DNA of 64,000 nt from Craspedostauros australis. Lineage: Eukaryota; Bacillariophyta; Bacillariophyceae; Mastogloiales; Achnanthaceae. Position numbers and translations under genes: made by a program. The notes under the pieces were generated by a model that was given only the letters and a program-made list of their open reading frames with translations, did no database searches and was not told where the DNA came from. Below are positions 45,145-54,416 of the stretch, piece after piece. The DNA lies in the NCBI GenBank assembly GCA_026770025.1, contig JAMXDE010000016.1:1054001-1118000 (forward strand), read 5' to 3'. How positions within the stretch are numbered: the first letter of the stretch is position 1; each line of letters opens with the position of its first letter.

Positions 45145-45521
45145 CCGCCTCAGCAAGGCAAAGGAGAATACCATAAATAGTGGGGTCAGAATGTACAATG
45201 TTTGCTTGTTGTAACTAGACGAATCCTGCTGATGGAATGCAACAAGTCAACTGGCAAGAGAGCCACAACAACATCCGCAACCCCCATTCGAAGAGAGGGG
45301 AACATGCTGGCTCTGTGGCTGTCGAATGTGTGGAATCGCATGAAGAGGCGAAGGATCCGTGGACCAGAATGAAAAAAGCCAAAAAACAACAAGATGCAGT
45401 CCGTGCACAACATGATAATGAGCAAAAAAGCCACAAGTAGGTTTTGAAAATACGCAAGAATTTTTCGCCATTTGGTGGCCCGCATCCCTTTTCGACTTTC
45501 GTTTTCCTTCGTCGCAATTTT

Positions 45522-45554
45522 AAAAAAACGCCGTTTTCCCTTCCCCTCCCAGGG
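45522..45554 (-). repeat. Right terminal inverted repeat of the 12.7 kb element
   Basis: Inverted copy of 32833-32865. Between the accessory gene's stop (45144) and this end are about 380 bp of gene-free subterminal sequence. Confidence 0.88.
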
Positions 45555-48500
45555 AGTCCGGTGATAGCACGGCGTATTTGCGGAGGGAGACAGGCGTGGC
45601 GTTATGTAATACCGCCCATTGTCCGTTTTCGTGTGCCCTTTTTGTCGTTCCTGCCGACTTTGTCAGAGGATGATCCACACAACACAGAGACGTGCTAACT
45701 TGCGGCGTTGCCGTGGCATGAACTTAGGTGATGGTTGAACCAGACACAGGTCCTGCGACAAGCGATGGACAGAGCGCGACACAGAAAGGTTGGTCTCGCA
45801 AGGGAGAGTAGAGCGGAGTCGAGTGGAGCCTGGTCGTGGGGGAGGAGCTACGACTACTCATGTGATGTCCACACAGGTGAAGCGGAGAAGAAGTTGCAAA
45901 GTGATCACCACTGTTGGGGATGCTGTCGAAACATCGCCGCTCCTGTTCCTCGCTGTTCGCGCTCACTTTCTTCACCATGTCCAAAGTCCCAAACGATCCC
46001 TTGATACGACCAGCAGAAAGCGCAGTACCTGCCGAGTTGGAGCGCTCTGCTCGTCTCTCTGCTCCGTCCGAACTCTATCTGCAATCGGATGCGCCCAGAC
46101 ACAATGATGAGTCCAAGGGTATCGTGCAAGGACCAACTCAAACAAGACGGAAGCTGTCTCCTCGGCAATTTCCTCGCTCATGGTGGACGTTGTGGTCGAT
46201 TGGACTTATTTGCCGCTGGGTTTGTGTTACCTTGAAGTAGAGACGGAGAGAGCAACAAACCAAGCGACAGAGACGGAGAGATCAACAGGGAGGCGGATGG
46301 CCAGGGCAAAGCTCGATCTTGGGGCAGAGCACAAATCGAAAACTCCAGAGCGAAGCGCAATCTGAACAGGATCCTTCCACTCTGTTGCGTCGTACCGTGT
46401 TCCATCCGAAGGAACCTCTCACTACTACCCGTCGTACGAACAGAGAGAAGCGCGTCGGCACTTGAAGCTCTAAACGTGGCACTTGCATTGGTCTAAGTAT
46501 TGCTCTCTCTTCTTTCTCTGGAGGGGGAGAGAATGCAAACAGAGAATGCTTGTTCCTGAAAGGTTCACTGATCAAGACTCCTACTGCTTGTGGCTGTTGG
46601 TTATTGGACATCAAGAGCTACCGCTGAGTCGTGCAGTCAGCTCCAGGAACACAGATGAAGACCACGTTGTTCATCCATCGTTGATGTTGTCATGTTGTCA
46701 TGGTAACGAGGATGTGGATGAGGTTGGATGCGTGTGAAGGTGGTAGAGAACATACGAAAGGATAGAGACTCGTAGCTCGTACTCGTACATAAAATAGGTC
46801 TCACGCAGAAGAACCTCGTTACCTTGTTGCTCAAACCAGGGGAGGGTGTCTATCGTACGAGTATGGGCGGAATGAGATGGAATGTCGAAACCTGTTTCTT
46901 GAGTGGCCCCTGCAACTGCTACCGCGTTCACGGTGCTCAAGGATCATTTGTATCTTTGGAACGGCTCACCGCGAGGAGCAAAAAGTCCATTTGAGTACTC
47001 GTATTCGCATTTCCGCAAGAACAATCGTTGCGAACCACTCTATTCTTTGCGCGGCGTGACCACCGCGCAAATGGTAACGCCAGAAACGAAGGCGATTCGT
47101 TGAACGCCAAAACAGCTTCTCGCCGTTTCGACGCATCCATGATCAACAAACGAACCATCACACGGACATGATCCTCGATTTGTCCTGCTTGTCCGACAAA
47201 GCCATCAGTTGTTGCCAACCACGTCTGCCCACGTGCACGTCCCATCATGACACGATTTGGAACTTCGTCGAACCATCGACAACAAAGGTCGCCTTCGGAC
47301 GAGTTCACAATTTCGAATTTGGGTGGGAGCGACCACGTCCAGCGCTGGCGCCGATGCATTTTCGCCACGACGCACACGAAACCGAAGTGGATGGAAGGGG
47401 TGTGATGTGAGAAGTGATTCCACTCAGAGAAGTGGATCGGAACAGCAACCATCCTGGCTGGATTGAGGACGAATCGTACCAAATCATGCGAGACAACCCA
47501 TCAGCAGAATCATCAAGAACGTCAGAACGCCACCGATTCTTCGGTGGCTGGGGCGGCGGTCGATACGATGGAGAGGATGCAAGGACAACACGTCTGAGGC
47601 ACATGTCCTCGCACGAGTACTGACACGGATGTCCCGACAACATGCTTCTTTGTTTTGGAATGTCCCCCTCTCACCTGCTTCTGTGCCAATGCCGCGCTGA
47701 GATTCACAGTCGCTCGACTGCAGTCGAATCAGAAGGAGGCAAACGCGACGCAGGGATTTGGCATCATTCCAAGGAGGGAGGAGCACCCCATGAATGAGCA
47801 GGTCGCACGATCAGAACATCACAGCAAATCCCATCGCAGATGAGCGGCACGGCGCTTCATGCAGAGGAAGCAGCTGTGAAAGCGTGTTTACCAATACGTT
47901 ACGCACGATCACCATACTCGTACCATACTCATGTTGCGGCATCCAACAGAAACGTCCAATCTGCATCAGGCCTCCGCGGACGTTCTTTCTTGTCCTCTTC
48001 TTGATGTTCCGCTAGTACCAAAACGATCTTGCGAAAGCATGTTGCACTCTGGTATCATGCTCCGAACAAGCACCAAAGTTGCCATGGCAGACTTCTCTTC
48101 TACGTGAGCAAGGAGCAAGCTTGCTGTCTGCCACACCTTGTCATGCCAGACCACTGTGTGCTGCGTTCCGTACTCGCAAGGCCACGCGCGGCACCATCCA
48201 AGCAATTGCTTGGCGCCAATCCTCCTCGTCCAAACGAAAAACAACATTTGTCGGCCGTGTCCAAAGAACCGCCTTCACGTCGTCAGTGTGGTGGAAGTTG
48301 ATGGGACTGACAATGTCTTCTTTCTGCGCTGTCCACTTCTCGGACAGGAACGCCGATGGGCTTGCTCGCGGCTGTGCTGGTTTCTAAATACTCGGTCGAA
48401 TCAAAGAAGGAAATGCGAATTGTTGTTCCCGTTTACACACCATCATCGTGACTCAGGAAGTATCAATCGTGCATCCGGTTTGATTTTTGAAACGATCGGT

Positions 48501-49117
48501 TTGTCACACACTTTGCCATCACACCATTGTTATGTGACACTTCTGTACGTATGTCTCATGTGAGTCGTATCAATGTCGTAGTTGGAGCCAAATCTAAACA
48601 AGATCTTTTCTGCGACAAAGTAGCGACAAATTGATGTTGGATTGCACAGTTCACAAAATGTGAAGAAAGATTCGATCGCGGTTTGTGTTGTGTTTCCTGG
48701 TGTGGTTGTGTGCGAGCAATCCCTTTTGTGTGTCCCATTTGCGCGAGCGTGGTTTTTGTGTGTGACGGAGATGTGCGAGAGAGCGGGTGGCCAAGAAGCA
48801 CGCGCAGCATCACAAACACGTACCAACCAATGCGCCTCTTGACGCCAACTGTATCCGCACAGTCCTCTTCCGTTGTGATGGAGTTCTCAACAAACGCAGC
48901 ACAACACGCATCCCTCCCCTTCTGCTCCCACTCGCAACAAAACAACACACCCGACAACCGCATCAATCGCATCAATCGCATCAATCGCAACCTCCCAATC
49001 ACAATCACACTATTAGTCGCAGCATCCGAGTGGGGAGAGACAAACTTGACACCAACCAACGCTGAAATCAAAGAGCACAACGCATCACTCATCAAGCATA
49101 GCTCGCAGAGAACAAAG
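45555..49117. other. 3.5 kb with no supported gene
   Basis: This stretch follows the transposon's right end. Many short open frames overlap on both strands. The longest clean one on the minus strand (47452-46937, about 171 codons from ATG) has balanced composition but no recognisable motif, and its plus-strand overlap is also partly open, so neither is called. The frame of the chitinase-like gene is open for 145 codons before its chosen start. Given how gene-dense the host parts of this window are, this gap is notable; an intron-rich gene or a non-coding RNA could be hidden here. Confidence 0.35.
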
Positions 49118-51481
49118 ATGAGGATCGGAATCAGCCATGCCGGAGCCGCCTGCACGCTGGTACTCACCAGCCTATCCCACAACAGACTCGTGAGTGCGCA
49201 GGACAACACCAACGAGGCAATCAACAAGCAGATCATGGAGTTCCTTCTGGATCCATACACAGAAGGGATCATGGACGCCTTCGTCCTCATATCCAAGCTG
49301 CCGCTGCTCACTGGCGGCGTCTCTCTCTACCAATCCAGGGAGTACAGGTGGAAGGACTTCGTCAGTGCGTACGACATCACGGCATCGCAAGGCTTCGATG
49401 GCGACAAGTTCATCATCGGGGACTCCATGGAGACCGCGGTCGTCAACATCGCCCTCTTCCTGGGCCAGTCTCGTCACGAGAGCATCAGCACGGATTCTTG
49501 CGATGAGAACAACTACAGCGGAGCCCCCCTATCCTACCCGCTCTCAGCGGCATGCGGTCAGATCCAGCAGGACTACCAGGGCCCAGCCTACCGATGCGAC
49601 GGAAATGGTCGTGAGCACATGGAATGTCCAGTGGACCCCAACATGGTCTCCAAGGCACGCACGAAGGCGCTCTGGCTGGGTGCCCCACCTCCGCTCATGT
49701 GTGCGCCGACTTCAATGACCGGGCCCGGCACGCCGCGTTGGAATACGATCGGCGATTTCTGCGGACCGGCTGGGCAGGACGACGTACCCGAATTCCCACA
49801 ACCCTACATCAACGAATCCGTGAAGGAGAATATCGACCAGCCAGTTTGCAATGCCTACTTCGGCCAGACGCAAGGATGGTTCACGTACGACTCCTGCGAT
49901 GAGGAGGTCGGTTGCTTCAATGCGCCCAACAATACATCGGTCAGATACAGCAACGTCGAGGGGTGCTGCTGGTGGGGCCGCGGAGTGGTGCAGACGACCG
50001 GACCGTGCAACATCGGCCAGCTCAATTACTACCTCACGGGCACACGGTACGACAACGGGCAAGCCAGCAAGGACTCCGCCGTCAACGCGGCGTTCCCAGA
50101 TTTGAACTTGTGCGAGCAGCCGGGAAACATCTGCGATGGACCACCTGAGATCAAGTGGCTCTCCGGTCTGTTCTTCTGGGTGCGGAGCATGCAAAACTTT
50201 GTCGGCAACTTCAATTTGGAGCAGGAGCTCAAGACGACGGCCGCGCAGATCTTTGAAGACCCCACAAGCGAAGTGTCCGAGGCGCTCAACTTGAAAGTCA
50301 GCGGCATCCTCAACCGTGGCTGTCCAGCAGCTACATGCTCAGGCGTTCCCGTGTCCGGGACAGAAGAACGCTTCGATTACTTCGTCGAATCCATGGCATT
50401 CTTCAAGCATGCCCTGGATCCGCTGACCAACCCAATCCCCGACGGCAAAGAACCCGCTCCCATCCTCCGAGAATGGTTCGACCCGTCGGTCGTTTGCAAG
50501 GCCTGCAATGGTGGCGATTTCGGAAACTGCGCAGCAGCGGTCTCGTCAATCGAGGAACCATTCTGTCTCAACGTCATCGATCAAGCCCAGTGCCAGGAGT
50601 TTGGCGGCCCCGTTGCCTACATTTGTGATGACGTCACTGACTTTCCCTCCGCATCACCGCTGAAGATCATCACCAACGAGCCGTCATCGTCGCCGACCTC
50701 CGTACCGACGCAGAGTCCTTCAGGGACTCCATCAGACGTCCCGTCCTCCAACCCGACAACAGCTGCTCCTACCAACAGCGCTGCGCCCACGTTCAATGGG
50801 ACGTTCTCGCCAACCTCGCAGCCAACCCCGTTGGAGTCCAGCACACCGACCCTCCTCCCGACGCCAGAACGGACGTCTGAACCATCCTACTCGGTCGACA
50901 ACTCGGTGGTCTTCGAACAGTGCAGAGGCTGCTACCGCAACACGACGGGCTGGTGCATCCAGATATCTTCACGAATTTGCGAGGACTACGTTGATGCCGA
51001 AGCCAGGCAGTGTTCCGATAAGTTCTATCCTTGCGTTCGGGGCACAGCATCGCCGAGCGATCCCATCTCCGAACGACCATCCGAGGCTCCGAGTCTGCCG
51101 ACCAGCATGCCCACCTTCACTCTGCCGGAGAACTGCACGCTGTGCGAGGATAACACGATAGGCCCATGCCAATCTCCCAACGGAAAATGCGAGCAATACG
51201 ACGATGTCGTGGACCGACTCTGCCCGCTCAACACTATCGACTGTTCGCCGATCACCCGATATCCAAGCGCGTCCCCATCCGGCATCCCCAGCTTCCAACC
51301 AAGCAAAATCCCATCGCATGGCCCGACAACGTCCGGCACTGAGATGCCATCTGCCATTCCCAGCTCCCTCCCCACCTCGCGTCCCACCACTGCGCGCAGA
51401 TCGAGCGCCATGTCCGGGCAGCAGCTCAGCATTGCATCTCTCGTCACCAGCCTCCTGGCTGGATTGGCGGTCCTCATGTAA
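49118..51481 (+). CDS. Secreted GH19 chitinase-like protein with Cys-rich modules and anchor
   Basis: 787 aa from the ATG at 49118, chosen because it begins a signal peptide (MRIGISHAGAACTLVLTSLS, cleavage near SAQD). The catalytic region resembles glycoside hydrolase 19: FLGQSRHES (about residue 120) carries the first catalytic Glu in the family's HE motif, and CCWWGRGVVQTTGPCNIGQL (about 282) matches the conserved chitinase Gly/Arg/Gln segment. A diatom-style Pro/Thr/Ser linker follows (residues 508-595), then two related six-Cys-like modules, CRGCYRNTTGWCIQ and CTLCEDNTIGPCQSP, separated by a second PTS linker. The C-terminus is hydrophobic (QQLSIASLVTSLLAGLAVLM), suiting a GPI or membrane anchor. 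I infer a cell-surface role in chitin turnover, fitting a chitin-producing diatom. Confidence 0.85.
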   Translation: MRIGISHAGAACTLVLTSLSHNRLVSAQDNTNEAINKQIMEFLLDPYTEGIMDAFVLISKLPLLTGGVSLYQSREYRWKDFVSAYDITASQGFDGDKFIIGDSMETAVVNIALFLGQSRHESISTDSCDENNYSGAPLSYPLSAACGQIQQDYQGPAYRCDGNGREHMECPVDPNMVSKARTKALWLGAPPPLMCAPTSMTGPGTPRWNTIGDFCGPAGQDDVPEFPQPYINESVKENIDQPVCNAYFGQTQGWFTYDSCDEEVGCFNAPNNTSVRYSNVEGCCWWGRGVVQTTGPCNIGQLNYYLTGTRYDNGQASKDSAVNAAFPDLNLCEQPGNICDGPPEIKWLSGLFFWVRSMQNFVGNFNLEQELKTTAAQIFEDPTSEVSEALNLKVSGILNRGCPAATCSGVPVSGTEERFDYFVESMAFFKHALDPLTNPIPDGKEPAPILREWFDPSVVCKACNGGDFGNCAAAVSSIEEPFCLNVIDQAQCQEFGGPVAYICDDVTDFPSASPLKIITNEPSSSPTSVPTQSPSGTPSDVPSSNPTTAAPTNSAAPTFNGTFSPTSQPTPLESSTPTLLPTPERTSEPSYSVDNSVVFEQCRGCYRNTTGWCIQISSRICEDYVDAEARQCSDKFYPCVRGTASPSDPISERPSEAPSLPTSMPTFTLPENCTLCEDNTIGPCQSPNGKCEQYDDVVDRLCPLNTIDCSPITRYPSASPSGIPSFQPSKIPSHGPTTSGTEMPSAIPSSLPTSRPTTARRSSAMSGQQLSIASLVTSLLAGLAVLM

Positions 51482-52016
51482 TATACAATGCTATTCGTAG
51501 AGTACGTAATAATCGCGCTCCACAAGCGCTAAAGCTATGATTGTGGAGGAAGTCGAATGATACATTTGGGGATAGCAGAGAATAGTATTATGCACGTGGT
51601 AGAATAACACTGTGTGTAGCGAAGACTGTGACACAAGTCTTACGAAGCATCAGTTGTGACTGATCCACTCGTGGTGCAGCTCGTAGATGAGCTCACCGTA
51701 ATGAAGCTACCAATACGGTGCGGTACAACGTACTGTCTCATTCTTCCCAGTTTGCTCTACACTTCTCTACTCTGCCAAGACTCTATCCATTTATGCTGCA
51801 CGCCGTTTCAGCATGGAACTTATTTGATGCCACTGAATTGCGTGGCTTTGGATGCGCTCCCCTCCCCTCCCAAGAATCTTGCGCTGTGGATCTGCAGTTC
51901 CCATAATCGGGTGCTGTCCATCTTCCAACAAATGACGAGGAACCTCGAAGGTGCAACAAAGCATCAACCTCGGCGTATCGCATTGCACAGGACTGCATTG
52001 TCAAGATCGGTTTCGA
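51482..52016. other. Convergent intergenic region, no gene seen
   Basis: 535 bp between the chitinase-like gene (+) and the transporter gene (-). No feature is recognised. Confidence 0.4.
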
Positions 52017-53708
52017 TCACGTGAACGCCGGCAACAGGCTAGTGCGTTCTGCTTGTTTATTACCGTCACCATTTGACGCGGAGGCATCCTCCATCTCTGT
52101 GTGCGTCTGGTTAGTTGCGGTCGTTTCTCCTATGACTCCTCCCAACGCCTTGCCGCTGGTCTCTGGTAATCCTCCCACGATGTATGCTGTCACGGCGCTG
52201 ACAACGAACATGATGATGCCGATGCGCGATGGGTCGATCCCTGGTGTAATGATGTAGGGCGAGAAGAATGCCCCAAGGCGCCCTACTGAATTGGCAATAC
52301 TATGCCCGGTCGATCGGATTTCGGTCGTCAGGATCTCCGCGATGAAGACGCAGGCTGTGCAGTTCCCGGCCATCATGAACATGCGGGACAGGAAGGCGAA
52401 GCCAATCAACACGCTGCGTGAAGCATTTCCTGATTCGTACAGGAAGCCCAGGATGAGGATCGCCGTTCCACCCACGAGGAGCATGACCACTTGCGTCCTG
52501 ATCCGGCCGAACCTGTCGATGGTGAGGAGAGAGACGGTGAGTCCCAGCACCTCCGATGATCCGCTGACGAAGATGGCGTCGTAATCAAAGTCGTACGATC
52601 GCTCAGCACCACCGTCGTCTCCGCCATTCGCCAGCGTATCCCTGTCACCACCTGAATGTTCGATGGTGGAAAACAAGAGGGTGGGCAGGAGGATGGATCC
52701 GTAGTAAAGGAAGAAAACTCCGAAAAACACAACGCACAGCCGAATGGTAGTCTTGAACCATTTGGGAGACAGCAACTTGGTGCAAGCTCCATCATCTGAC
52801 ACTTCCGTTTCGCTCTGAGTAATCTTGACACCATCTGGAAACAGAGCCATGCCGTCCTTGCCATTCATATTGGCCGCGTGTCTTAGATTAGCGACGGCCT
52901 CCGCCTGTCGACCTTGCGTCAGCAGCCAACGAGGAGATTCGGGAACGAAAGCGATACCAATGATGGTCGAGATGATGCAAGGGATGGCGCAGCAAACGAC
53001 GAACCATCTCCATGAATTGTCGCCACCGTTGCCCATCGTCCACTTGGCGAGGAGTGGGACGAGCAGAGATCCTGCAGTCCAGAAGAACTCGATGTTGAGG
53101 AGGTTCGTTCCGCGATGGGACACTGGGATGAACTCCGCAAGCATGTCAAATGGAATCGTCAATCCGCCCACGCCAAACCCAACGATGAAGCGGACGGCGT
53201 AGAACCACTCGATGGTTTGGACGAAGGCAGTCAAAAGTCCAAACACCGCGATGATAGAGGCGGTTGCCACGAACAGCGGCTTGCGGCCCATGCGATCGGC
53301 GAGCGGTCCGAGGCAGAGGGTTCCGAGGATCTCGCCGACGAAGACGATGGATATCACAGTGTCCATGTCGCGCTCCGAAAGATCCCACTCAGCTGCCAGG
53401 ACGACCCCCAGAAAGGAGAGCAGCAGCACCTCGATGCCGTCCGACACAAAGCACAGACCAGCCGCGAACAGCATGTGCAGCTGAAAGCGCCCCATGCCAA
53501 TCATCTCGATGGCATCATCGACGTCGATCTCGTGACCGTCGGCGAAGTTGTGCACCTTGTTCGTGGCATGATGACCATCATGTTCGCGGTGGCCATTGCT
53601 TGCGACAGCATCAGTACGATCGAAGCTCTTCTGCGTCCCGCCGCCCGAAATGCTGTTGAAGCTTCGTGGGGACGTCGCCGACAGTCCTGTTTGTTCAGAT
53701 GAGCTCAT
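52017..53708 (-). CDS. MFS transporter, SV2/sugar-organic ion type, 12 TM
   Basis: 563 aa, single exon, ATG at 53708. After a Ser/His-rich cytosolic N-terminus (about 65 residues) come twelve predicted membrane helices. Family marks are GRFQLHMLFAAGLCFVSDGI at helix 1, the loop 2-3 motif GPLADRMGRKPLF, the mid-protein PESPRWLLTQGR after helix 6, and DRFGRIRTQV in the second half. Together these indicate the SV2/SVOP-like and organic-ion branch of the major facilitator superfamily; the substrate cannot be told. An acidic, Gly/Asp-rich loop lies after helix 7 (SGGDRDTLANGGDDGG). The C-terminal tail is polar. It is divergently arranged with POLE, 708 bp apart. Confidence 0.88.
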   Translation of the reverse strand: MSSSEQTGLSATSPRSFNSISGGGTQKSFDRTDAVASNGHREHDGHHATNKVHNFADGHEIDVDDAIEMIGMGRFQLHMLFAAGLCFVSDGIEVLLLSFLGVVLAAEWDLSERDMDTVISIVFVGEILGTLCLGPLADRMGRKPLFVATASIIAVFGLLTAFVQTIEWFYAVRFIVGFGVGGLTIPFDMLAEFIPVSHRGTNLLNIEFFWTAGSLLVPLLAKWTMGNGGDNSWRWFVVCCAIPCIISTIIGIAFVPESPRWLLTQGRQAEAVANLRHAANMNGKDGMALFPDGVKITQSETEVSDDGACTKLLSPKWFKTTIRLCVVFFGVFFLYYGSILLPTLLFSTIEHSGGDRDTLANGGDDGGAERSYDFDYDAIFVSGSSEVLGLTVSLLTIDRFGRIRTQVVMLLVGGTAILILGFLYESGNASRSVLIGFAFLSRMFMMAGNCTACVFIAEILTTEIRSTGHSIANSVGRLGAFFSPYIITPGIDPSRIGIIMFVVSAVTAYIVGGLPETSGKALGGVIGETTATNQTHTEMEDASASNGDGNKQAERTSLLPAFT

Positions 53709-54416
53709 CTTTTGGCAAGTGCGGAACCACTTTGCACTTGTGCACCTTTGATGGCGAGAGCGGTGCTTGTGAGAGCAAAGATGGTGGCATCAATGATGCC
53801 GATGGCCGAACATGTCGTTGCGATGTGTGAAATGAGAAATGACACATCGGAAGTGGGTGGGTGGTTCGTCGCTGCGCCTTTCCGTGTCGTTGTTGGCACA
53901 GAAAATTTCTTGGGACAAGACCAAGGTGTTCGCACTGTCGACTCGCGTGACTAATCCAGTGCCAACAAGCGAAGCGCGAGAATTGGGGTCAAAAACGATT
54001 CATCGAAAAGGGCGTAACACTAACATTTCAACCCAAACAAAGGTAAAAAAGTGCGACATTCATTATCAAAGCGCTAAAAACAGGTCAACGCAACATTTGA
54101 ATTCAAAAAATGGCGCGGAGTGTTGGGGTGTCCTTGTGTTGGCATGGGGACGAGATGTGCCAATGCTCATTCTGTGCCGACACCACACTCGCCCGCACAT
54201 GACACGCACAAAACCACAGATCCACCCTGATGTCATTTTGAGCACGTTGGGGGACTTCGAGAGCATCGGACTGAAGCGTGTGGCATTGGCAACAACGACA
54301 ATAGGAATAGCACTATCAACAAGAGCGCTGGCAACAGGAATAGGCATTGCCGCAGTCACAGCAACGATTACGAGGAGAGGAGGAGCTTTGGGCTTGAACA
54401 GCTTATCCGTTGCAAC
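53709..54416. other. Divergent region between the transporter and POLE genes
   Basis: Likely shared promoter region. A plus-strand frame running through here into POLE exon 1 is in a different frame from POLE and is not called. Confidence 0.4.

Larger units (their letters stand above)
32833..45554. mobile_element. 12.7 kb DNA transposon with 33-bp inverted repeats, two genes and two satellite arrays
   Basis: The termini are a 33-bp inverted repeat with one mismatch (32833-32865 and 45522-45554), beginning CCC(A/T)GGGAGGGGAAGGG and ending in seven T; similarity weakens but continues to a shared CGAC about 12 bases further in. Enclosed are a spliced DDE transposase (-, 35389-34341) and a spliced 991-aa accessory gene (+, 42030-45144), transcribed outward. 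The 6.6 kb between their start codons is mostly two tandem arrays (35620-38770 and 39797-41990). No clear target-site duplication is seen (left flank ends GCA, right flank starts AGT), so superfamily is uncertain: the transposase is IS5/PIF-Harbinger-like. The element is inserted just upstream of the CRAL-TRIO gene. Termini nearly identical over 33 bp and intact frames suggest recent mobility. Confidence 0.82.

Noticed and set aside
46937-47452. 171-codon minus-strand frame with balanced composition
   Set aside because: No recognisable motif, no matching neighbour exon, and overlapping frames on the other strand are similarly open.
48556-49311. 251-codon minus-strand frame overlapping the chitinase-like gene's start
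   Set aside because: It runs antisense through the chitinase signal peptide region and has no domain.
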